NCBI RefSeq assembly: GCF_002102255.1
Contig: NZ_LQPH01000138.1
Location: 1-64,000 of the forward strand
Origin: Mycobacterium nebraskense
Lineage (GTDB): Bacteria > Actinomycetota > Actinomycetes > Mycobacteriales > Mycobacteriaceae
Reading direction: 5' to 3'
Length of the DNA: 64,000 nt
The notes beneath the pieces are model-generated. The model was not told the DNA's origin. It ran no database searches and worked only from the letters and a program-made list of their open reading frames with translations. Both the position numbers and the translations under genes were made by a program. Positions 18,597-24,724 of the stretch are shown here, in pieces. Every line of letters starts with the position of its first letter. Position 1 is the first letter of the stretch.

Positions 18597-18741
18597 CAGC
18601 TAGGCGACCGGCGCTGCAGCCACCGCAAGTCCGTGCGGGATGCGTTGCGGCCCCTTCATGCCCGGCGACAGTACCCAGGCCCCTTCCCGCCGACAATTCA
18701 CTCTGCCGGACCGTTGTGGATGACATGCAACCGCCGCCTTG

Positions 18742-19104
18742 CTAGCCGTTGCCAGCGGCGTAGCGGTCCCGTAGGCCCTCCAACACAACCTTTTTCGCTC
18801 GACTGAGTTCGCGGGCGTCCTCGACGACCGCGGTGATCTCGCGTTGTTTGGCCAGCAGAAACCTTTGGAATTCGCGTGCGCCCATGGGTGTATCGACGGC
18901 AAGGCTCACCTGGTGCACGGTGGCGTGGTCGATCTGCTCGGCGATGGCATCCAGTCGCCTGGCGCCTTCTCGCATCGCGGCATGAGCGCTGGTGAGCACC
19001 TCTGCCAGCACACGGTCGGCTTCGGCCACCGCGCCGTGTTGGCCGGCCAGTGCCGACTGCCGCGCCTGCATGGCAGCTACCGAAGGTCCGCCTTGTTCCG
19101 TCAT
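18742..19104 (-). CDS. DUF4226-like helical protein (Rv0025-like)
   Basis: A 120-aa all-helical protein. The segment [42 protein letters not shown] is the same module as in the larger downstream neighbour, so this is a single-domain DUF4226-like paralogue. I chose ATG at 19104 (MTEQGGPSV...), which gives the length I recall for Rv0025. The gene sits 16 nt after the NlpC/P60 gene. Function is unknown; position suggests one operon with the NlpC/P60 and EspC-like genes. Confidence 0.75.
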   Translation of the reverse strand: MTEQGGPSVAAMQARQSALAGQHGAVAEADRVLAEVLTSAHAAMREGARRLDAIAEQIDHATVHQVSLAVDTPMGAREFQRFLLAKQREITAVVEDARELSRAKKVVLEGLRDRYAAGNG

Positions 19105-19120
19105 CGGCTCACCCTGTTCG

Positions 19121-19939
19121 TCATAGCGGTCGGCGAATAGCGACGTTGGGACCCAGCCGGCTGATCCGCACCGAGGCACCCGAGTAGGGCGACTCGACTA
19201 CCAGATTGTTGCCGATGGCCAGCTGGACATGTCCGGCGTGCGGGAAGACGAGGTCACCGGGCCGCACTTGGGAACGGGGCACCGGGATCCCGTCGTTGAT
19301 CTGCTGATAAGTGGTGCGGTCCAAGTGAATTCCCGCTTGCGCATAGCTCCACTGGACCAGCCCCGAGCAATCGAACCGGTCGGGCCCGGTCGCGCCCCAC
19401 ACGTAGGGTCGGCCCAGGCGCGACAGTGCGGCGCGCACCGCGATTGCGGCGCGACCGTTCGACCCCAGTCCGGCGGCGCGGTGGCGCCAGAGTTGGTAGC
19501 GCAACGCCCGCAGTTCCGCGAAGCGTCGTCGGGCTCGGAAGCGGGCCGCCAGGACGTGGGCGCGTTGCGCGCGCAGTCGCGCCGCGCGGCGGCGCATCGC
19601 TTCGCGCTGGGCCATCGGCGTCGCCGGAATGACGGCGGCATCGGCACGGGCTTCGTCGAGGACGCTTCGGGTCAGATCGCGGGCCTGGGCCCGATCCCGC
19701 TGGGCGTCGGCAATGACGCCCGCTGCGGCGCTGTCCGTGGCGGCGGCCGTTGCGAGCCGTTGCCGACTGTAATCCACGGCGAGCCGGTAGCCGCCGTGTG
19801 CCAACCCGTCGTTCAGCCCGGTCGCACGGCGTAGCAGGCTGCGGTAGTGCCCGGTGCCAGCATCCAGTGACGCGGGCCGGGAGCCGCCGGCGAACATGGC
19901 ATGAGCACGGCTCAGCACCTCGATTTCGCTTTGGTTCAC
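19121..19939 (-). CDS. NlpC/P60 (C40) peptidase (Rv0024-like)
   Basis: A 272-aa protein. Residues 1-150 are helical and Arg/Ala-rich with no signal peptide. Residues about 155-272 form an NlpC/P60 domain: [21 protein letters not shown] with catalytic Cys191, then [18 protein letters not shown] with His237. These are the first two members of the triad of peptidoglycan endopeptidases. Without a Sec signal, export by ESX is plausible. The GTG at 19939 overlaps the stop of the regulator gene (GTGA), so translation is coupled. It resembles Rv0024 (281 aa). Confidence 0.85.
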   Translation of the reverse strand: MNQSEIEVLSRAHAMFAGGSRPASLDAGTGHYRSLLRRATGLNDGLAHGGYRLAVDYSRQRLATAAATDSAAAGVIADAQRDRAQARDLTRSVLDEARADAAVIPATPMAQREAMRRRAARLRAQRAHVLAARFRARRRFAELRALRYQLWRHRAAGLGSNGRAAIAVRAALSRLGRPYVWGATGPDRFDCSGLVQWSYAQAGIHLDRTTYQQINDGIPVPRSQVRPGDLVFPHAGHVQLAIGNNLVVESPYSGASVRISRLGPNVAIRRPL

Positions 19940-20706
19940 TGCGCCCCCTCGCTTTGTTGTCCTCCCGACTCGACGGCGTCGGTGAAGGCGCGCACGCGGG
20001 GGAGTGCGCCCGGCGGGATGAGCCCCCGGTTGCGGATGTCCCAGATCTCCTCGACGTCGACGCCGACCAGGGCGGCGATGATCGTCTCCGGCAATGATGA
20101 CTGTGCGCACGCCCGGTCGAAGCGCGCGCTCAAGCTGGTTGGCATCCGTTTCAACAGGGCCGTGCGCGTCACCTCGAGGGCTTGGAGGTGCTCCATCAGT
20201 CGGTCCGTGGAGTCCGCCCCGGCATTCACGGCGACCCGCCAGGAACCGGCGGCCAGCATCTCTGCTTTCACGCACTGAGCGATCACAGACAGAATATACG
20301 TCTCATATTCGTTTGATGTTGTCGCAGGCAACCGATCGATGACGGACTTGAGCGCTTCCAGCTGCGCTTCGGCATAACCTTCCAGCACTTCGGTGTCGCT
20401 GTGACGGTCGACGACCACCGGCCCGGTGCGTCTGGCGGGGACGGCGGCGGGCGGTTGCGCGGCCATCAGCCGGGTCAGTTCCGCATCCGGGTCGGCCGCC
20501 ACCAACAGCCGAGAATAGGTGCCCGGCGGGAGCCCTAGCCCATTCTCGACCTTCTGAACTGTGCTTTTGTGGGGTTTGCGAGCGCCGCGCTCCAGAAAGC
20601 TCAGCCCCATGATGCTGACACCGGTCGCGGCGGCAAGGTCGGCTAGCGACCAGTCGCGCGACTCCCGCAAGGCGCGGATCGCCGCGCCGGCCGATTCACG
20701 GCTCAC
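19936..20706 (-). CDS. XRE-family transcriptional regulator (Rv0023-like)
   Basis: A 256-aa regulator, the length I recall for Rv0023. An N-terminal helix-turn-helix of the XRE/Cro type spans about residues 5-65 (AIRALRESRDWSLADLAAATGVSIMGLSFLERGARKPHKSTVQKVENGL). A Pro/Ala linker and a helical C-terminal domain of unknown ligand follow. The GTG start at 20706 faces whiB5 across a 143-nt divergent promoter region rich in repeats, where it may bind. It heads the ESX-associated cluster and is translationally coupled to the NlpC/P60 gene, so it may regulate that cluster as well as whiB5. Confidence 0.88.
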   Translation of the reverse strand: MSRESAGAAIRALRESRDWSLADLAAATGVSIMGLSFLERGARKPHKSTVQKVENGLGLPPGTYSRLLVAADPDAELTRLMAAQPPAAVPARRTGPVVVDRHSDTEVLEGYAEAQLEALKSVIDRLPATTSNEYETYILSVIAQCVKAEMLAAGSWRVAVNAGADSTDRLMEHLQALEVTRTALLKRMPTSLSARFDRACAQSSLPETIIAALVGVDVEEIWDIRNRGLIPPGALPRVRAFTDAVESGGQQSEGAQ

Positions 20707-20713
20707 CGCACGC

Positions 20714-20730
20714 TCCGGCCATAGGCCGGA
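20714..20730. promoter_or_regulatory. perfect inverted repeat upstream of the XRE regulator gene
   Basis: TCCGGCC-ATA-GGCCGGA is a perfect 7-bp inverted repeat with a 3-nt centre, lying 8 nt upstream of the regulator's start codon in the divergent promoter region. It could be an operator for autoregulation or a hairpin in the 5' leader of its mRNA. Function is inferred from symmetry and position. Confidence 0.45.
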
Positions 20731-20756
20731 TATTACACAGACCGGGCCGTATCGCT

Positions 20757-20818
20757 ATGTATATACGTTTTTGTCTCGTTTCTCTTGCACTGGACCGTCG
20801 CGTGTGTATACGCTTTTG
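20757..20818. promoter_or_regulatory. paired TGTATAC-type direct repeats upstream of whiB5
   Basis: Two 17-nt copies, at 20757-20773 and 20802-20818, agree at 14 of 17 positions. Each contains a near-palindromic GTATATAC or GTGTATAC core followed by CG-T/C-TTTTG. They are spaced 45 nt apart (about four helical turns) and stand out as AT-rich in a GC-rich region. They lie 32-93 nt upstream of whiB5 and are good candidates for the binding sites of the divergently encoded XRE regulator. Confidence 0.5.
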
Positions 20819-20849
20819 CCAACGTTTCAAGCTCGACAAGGAGACCGAC

Positions 20850-21266
20850 ATGGGACACCCGTGCGCTGCCAACCCGGAACTGTGGTTCGGCTACCCCGAC
20901 GATGATGGTGGTGACGGCGCGGCCAAGGCCCGTGCATACGAGCGGTCGGCCGTCGAGGCGCGCATCCAGTGCCTGCGCCGCTGCCCGCTGGCGCAGCAGC
21001 GCCGGTGCGCCCAACATGCCATCGCGCACCGCGAGGAGTACGGCGTGTGGGCCGGCGTCAAACTGCCCGGCGGCCAGTACCGCAAGCGCGAACAGCTGGC
21101 CCAGGCCCACGACGTCCTGCGGCGCATCGCGTCCGGCGAGATCAATTCCCGCCAGCTGCCGGAGAACGCGGCCCTGCTCGCCAATCACGAACATGAGGCC
21201 GTCCCGGTGGCCGCGGTGGTGCTGCACCTGCCGCTCGCGCAAGTTGGGCCGCGCACGGCCGCCTGA
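20850..21266 (+). CDS. whiB5: WhiB-family iron-sulfur regulator WhiB5
   Basis: A 138-aa WhiB-like protein. Four cysteines at residues 5, 41, 45 and 53 would ligate a [4Fe-4S] cluster. The spacing C-x3-C-x7-C is unlike the usual C-x2-C-x5-C; as I recall, this is peculiar to WhiB5. The glycine turn is EYGVWAG (63-69), followed by a basic, DNA-contacting stretch (KLPGGQYRKREQL). I chose ATG at 20850 because AAGGAG lies 7 nt upstream and the first cysteine follows immediately; the frame stays open further upstream. It is divergent from the XRE regulator, as in Rv0022c/Rv0023. Confidence 0.92.
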   Translation: MGHPCAANPELWFGYPDDDGGDGAAKARAYERSAVEARIQCLRRCPLAQQRRCAQHAIAHREEYGVWAGVKLPGGQYRKREQLAQAHDVLRRIASGEINSRQLPENAALLANHEHEAVPVAAVVLHLPLAQVGPRTAA

Positions 21267-21356
21267 CACCCGGTCCTGGTCAACGACCGTTTGCTGACCT
21301 AGCCAACGGGGTAGAGCTTCGGCACGACCGAGTCTGTCGACCCAAAGGCGGGATCC

Positions 21357-22739
21357 ATGACGTTCGACCTGACCCCGACGGCGGCGCAGCACGACCTCGC
21401 CAGGCGGACCCACGAATTCGCCGAAGAAGTGATCCGCCCCGTGGCGTTGCACTACGACCAACGGCAGGAGTTCCCGTGGCCGGTGTTGGAGGAGGCAGCG
21501 CAGCGGGGCTTCTATAGTCCCTTGTTCTACCGCGATCTGATCGGCGATCCCACCGGGCTCTCCTTGCCGATGTTCATGGAGGAGATGTTTTGGGGCTGCG
21601 CCGGGATCGGGTTGGCGATCGTGGTGCCGGCGTTGGCCCTGTCGGCGATCGGGCAGGCCGCGTCTCCGGAGCAGATGTTGCAGTGGGCGCCCGAATGTTT
21701 CGGTACCCCAGGCGATCTCAAGCTCGCGGCGCTGGCGATCTCAGAACCCGAGGGCGGCAGCGACGTACGAAATCTGCGCACCCACGCCCGCCGCGACGGT
21801 GACGACTGGATCATCGACGGCCACAAGATGTGGATCGGCAATGGCGGGATCGCCAATGTGCACGTGGTCAACGCGGTCGTCGACGAGGAACTCGGCCATC
21901 GCGGTCAGGCGCTGTTCGTGGTGCCCGGGGGTACGCCTGGGTTGAAGCTGGTGCGCAAGCTGGACAAGCTGGGCTGCCGTGCGTCCCACACCGCCGAGTT
22001 GCTCTTTGAAGGCGTCCGCGTGCCGGGTGCCAATCTGCTTGGCGGGCAAGAGAAGTTGGAGCACAAACTCGCCAAGGCGCGCGAAGTCGTTGCGGGCGGG
22101 AAGCGTTCCGGCTCCGCGACGTTGGGCACGTTCGAGCAGACCCGGCCCATGGTCGCCGCGCAGGCCATCGGGATCGCGCGCGCCGCGCTGGAGTACGCGA
22201 CGGCGTACGCCACCGAGCGCGAGGCGTTCGGCGGACCGATCATCGACAATCAAGGCATCGCCTTCCCGCTGGCGGAGCTGGCCACCCAGATCGACGCGGC
22301 ACGGTTGCTGACCTGGCGGGCGTCGTGGATGGCGGCCAACAACATTCCCTTCGAACGCGGTGAAGGCTCGATGTCGAAAATGGCCGCCAGCGAGGTGGCC
22401 GTCAAGGCCACCGAACGCGCCATTCAGACCATGGGCGGCTGGGGTTACATCACCGATCATCCGGTGGAAAAGTGGTATCGGGATGCCAAGCTATACACCA
22501 TCTTTGAGGGCACCAGCGAGATCCAGCGGATGGTGATCGCCAACGCACTGGGAGCCGCCGTCGGCACGCCGCCACTGCATGTGGTGCTCGAACCGTCCGG
22601 GGGACCGCTGAACCGGGTCTTCGGTCGCGGTACCCCGCTGCGATCCCGCGCCGCCGACGCCGCACTGTCGATGCAGGACCGGGTACCCGAGCCCGTCATG
22701 CGGCTGGCCATGAAGGTGCTCCGACCGCCGCGCAAGTAA
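21357..22739 (+). CDS. acyl-CoA dehydrogenase (FadE family)
   Basis: A 460-aa FAD-dependent acyl-CoA dehydrogenase that introduces the alpha-beta double bond in fatty-acyl or related CoA thioesters. The signatures AALAISEPEGGSDVRNL and QTMGGWGYITDHPVEKWYRDAKLYTIFEGTSEIQRM are clear. Glu384 in FEGT is the likely catalytic base. The C-terminus is about 70 residues longer than the compact family core. The gene is on the same strand as whiB5, 90 nt after it, and has no counterpart at this position in H37Rv as I remember it. Chain-length preference is not readable. Confidence 0.93.
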   Translation: MTFDLTPTAAQHDLARRTHEFAEEVIRPVALHYDQRQEFPWPVLEEAAQRGFYSPLFYRDLIGDPTGLSLPMFMEEMFWGCAGIGLAIVVPALALSAIGQAASPEQMLQWAPECFGTPGDLKLAALAISEPEGGSDVRNLRTHARRDGDDWIIDGHKMWIGNGGIANVHVVNAVVDEELGHRGQALFVVPGGTPGLKLVRKLDKLGCRASHTAELLFEGVRVPGANLLGGQEKLEHKLAKAREVVAGGKRSGSATLGTFEQTRPMVAAQAIGIARAALEYATAYATEREAFGGPIIDNQGIAFPLAELATQIDAARLLTWRASWMAANNIPFERGEGSMSKMAASEVAVKATERAIQTMGGWGYITDHPVEKWYRDAKLYTIFEGTSEIQRMVIANALGAAVGTPPLHVVLEPSGGPLNRVFGRGTPLRSRAADAALSMQDRVPEPVMRLAMKVLRPPRK

Positions 22740-22765
22740 CGGGCCTGGGTACGGTCGAGTGAACG

Positions 22766-23749
22766 ATGAGCAACCTTGAGCCAGCGCCGATCGAAGTTGC
22801 CTGCGCTGCTTCACCAAGCGCGGGCACCGAGGTGTTGCGCCCCCGGGAGGTTCCGCTTGGTGGGTCCCGGGCGATCCGGGTGCAACGCACACTTCCGCAA
22901 CGCCAGCGCTCGCTGATCGGGGCGTGGTGCTTCATTGACCATTACGGTCCGGCGTCCGCGCGCATGGACGTCCCGCCGCATCCGCACACCGGACTACAAA
23001 CGGTGAGTTGGTTGTTCAGCGGGGAAGTGGAGCACAACGACAGTGCGGGCGTGCACGCAGCAGTACGGCCCGGCGAGCTGAACCTCATGACTGCGGGCGC
23101 AGGTATCTGCCACTCCGAGGTCTCGGTTCCGTCGCCGGGCGCCTTGCACGGTGTCCAGCTGTGGGCGGCGCTACCCGATTCCGATCGCGACACCGGTCGC
23201 GACTTCGCGCACTACGTGCCGGGGCCGGCGCGGCTTCCCGGTGCGACGGTGCGCGTGTTTCTCGGAGAGCTGGCCGACACCGCGTCCCCGGTGCCTACCT
23301 TCACTCCGCTGCTGGGCGCCCAAGTCGATCTGGACGCCGGGGCTCGCCTGGATATCGATGTCGACCCGGCATTCGAGCACGGGGTGCTCTGCGATCTGGG
23401 CGCTGTCCGTATGGAGGAGACCGCTCTCACGGTTGCCGAACTGGCCTACCTGAGCCCTGGCCGCTCGTCGCTGCGCCTGAACAACGCGGGGGAGCGGCCC
23501 GCGCGGATGCTGCTGCTCGGTGGGACACCGTTCACCGACAAGCTGGTGATGTGGTGGAACTTCGTGGGACGAAGCCACGAGGACATAGTGCGCTACCGCC
23601 AACTGTGGGAAGACGGCGACGAGCGCTTCGGCGCCGTCCACGGCTACCGGGGTTCGCCCACCCGACTGCCCGCCCCGCCGCTGCCGACAACTCGGCTGCG
23701 GCCTCGACCTGTACCGCAAAGAAAGGAAAGCACAAATGACCGCCGATAA
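22766..23749 (+). CDS. pirin family protein
   Basis: A 327-aa bicupin of the pirin family. The N-terminal cupin has the metal ligands His72 and His74 (PPHPHTGLQT) and His116 with Glu118 (GICHSE), so it should bind Fe(II) or a similar metal. Quercetinase-like activity or redox sensing are known for members, but the role here is unknown. It follows the acyl-CoA dehydrogenase by 26 nt and overlaps the next gene by 14 nt, suggesting one operon. Confidence 0.92.
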   Translation: MSNLEPAPIEVACAASPSAGTEVLRPREVPLGGSRAIRVQRTLPQRQRSLIGAWCFIDHYGPASARMDVPPHPHTGLQTVSWLFSGEVEHNDSAGVHAAVRPGELNLMTAGAGICHSEVSVPSPGALHGVQLWAALPDSDRDTGRDFAHYVPGPARLPGATVRVFLGELADTASPVPTFTPLLGAQVDLDAGARLDIDVDPAFEHGVLCDLGAVRMEETALTVAELAYLSPGRSSLRLNNAGERPARMLLLGGTPFTDKLVMWWNFVGRSHEDIVRYRQLWEDGDERFGAVHGYRGSPTRLPAPPLPTTRLRPRPVPQRKESTNDRR

Positions 23750-24065
23750 GACCGGAGCAGAAGCCACCGTCAGCCTCGAGGACGGCCGCTACACCATTGC
23801 CGTGGAAGGAAAGCAGGTTGGCCTCGCCGACTTCGCCGACCGCGGCGACCAGCGCGTTTTCTATCACACCGAGATCGATCCGGCGTACGGCGGACGTGGC
23901 CTGGCGACAATTCTCGTCGAGGAGGCGCTCAATGAGGCCCGCAGCGAAGGCAAGCGCATCGTCCCCGTGTGCTCGATGATCGGCACCGTGCTCAAGAAGC
24001 ACCCCGAGTTCGACGACATTACCGATGCCGTTACGCCGGAAATCTCGCAGTGGGTGAAGTCGTAG
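23736..24065 (+). CDS. small GNAT-type N-acetyltransferase (YjdJ/NATD1-like)
   Basis: A 109-aa protein of the minimal GNAT class. The sequence runs from RYTIAVEGKQVGLADF to HTEIDPAYGGRGLATILVEEAL, whose R-G-x-G-L/x-A segment is the acetyl-CoA phosphate-binding loop. VPVCSMIGTVLKKHPEF follows, a conserved YjdJ/NATD1 feature. Substrate is unknown. The ATG at 23736 lies inside the end of the pirin gene with GAAAGGAAAG just upstream, consistent with translational coupling. Confidence 0.9.
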   Translation: MTADKTGAEATVSLEDGRYTIAVEGKQVGLADFADRGDQRVFYHTEIDPAYGGRGLATILVEEALNEARSEGKRIVPVCSMIGTVLKKHPEFDDITDAVTPEISQWVKS

Positions 24066-24110
24066 CCGGAGTTGAGTGGGCGACCAGCGGGCTGCCAGCT
24101 AATTACTGGC

Positions 24111-24250
24111 CTACCCTTCTGCCGGGCCAAAATACTTATCGGCAAGATACTTCTCCAAAGTGATCAGTTCTTCGCACGACCTGGCGGCCTTATCCGCAAA
24201 GAAGCTTGGGGTGGCAAATTCTTTGAGGTATCCGCCCTCATATCTCACCG
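24111..24250 (-). pseudogene. out-of-frame 3' remainder of the candidate immunity gene
   Basis: Directly beyond the in-frame stop of the candidate immunity gene, the minus strand has a continuous open frame ending in TAG at 24111-24113. It is shifted by one base. Its translation looks like real protein, with forms such as VRYEGGYLKEF and a charged helix EELITLEKYLADKYFG. Adding one G to the GGGG run near 24253-24260 would join it seamlessly to the upstream frame and give a protein of about 204 aa. It may reflect a true 1-bp deletion, a sequencing error in the homopolymer or, less likely, programmed slippage. Confidence 0.6.
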
Positions 24251-24724
24251 TCAAAGCCCCTTCGTAACCATCCACTCAATCTCATCAACCGACTTAGACA
24301 TGAGATGACTGAAAATTGTCGCATTAACTGACGACAACACGGCGCATTCGTCGTTTAGACATATCTCGTAACCCGCCTCGGCTTTGGAAACTTCGACACC
24401 AGGCGCATATCCTTGCCTGGCAAGATCGGCTCCCAAGGGGCCCGATGCGAGATCTGATCGTGCAGTGGTCGCCCAGTCCCAGATGAGATATTTTTCTGTC
24501 ATATCGAAGTTCGAAAATCTGGCGGCGTCATTGCGTCGCTGCCCACGGTCGTTGACCGTATCCACCACCCACCAATCCCGCTCGTGACGGAGGTGGACCG
24601 AATAGTCGTCGGTGCTGAAGAGGATTGCACAATCGGCGCAGTTCGTTGAGACGGATACCTTGCCGCCACCCATCCCCGGTGCCCATCGATACCAGTTAGT
24701 CGATAAACGAGAAAAGTCTTCCAT
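24251..24724 (-). CDS. candidate immunity protein for the TNT toxin, apparently frameshifted at its 3' end
   Basis: A 157-aa cytosolic protein with no recognisable enzyme motif. Its composition (Trp/Asp-rich, IHLR...DWWVVDTVNDRG-like strands) resembles polymorphic-toxin immunity proteins, perhaps Imm61/IFT-like. The main evidence is position: the ATG at 24724 shares its A with the toxin's TAA stop (TAATG), and AGAAGGA lies about 7 nt upstream, so it is co-translated with the toxin. A start at 24751 is possible but lacks this signal. The DNA is lower in GC than its surroundings, suggesting transfer. The last about 47 residues are missing because of an apparent 1-bp frameshift. Confidence 0.65.
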   Translation of the reverse strand: MEDFSRLSTNWYRWAPGMGGGKVSVSTNCADCAILFSTDDYSVHLRHERDWWVVDTVNDRGQRRNDAARFSNFDMTEKYLIWDWATTARSDLASGPLGADLARQGYAPGVEVSKAEAGYEICLNDECAVLSSVNATIFSHLMSKSVDEIEWMVTKGL

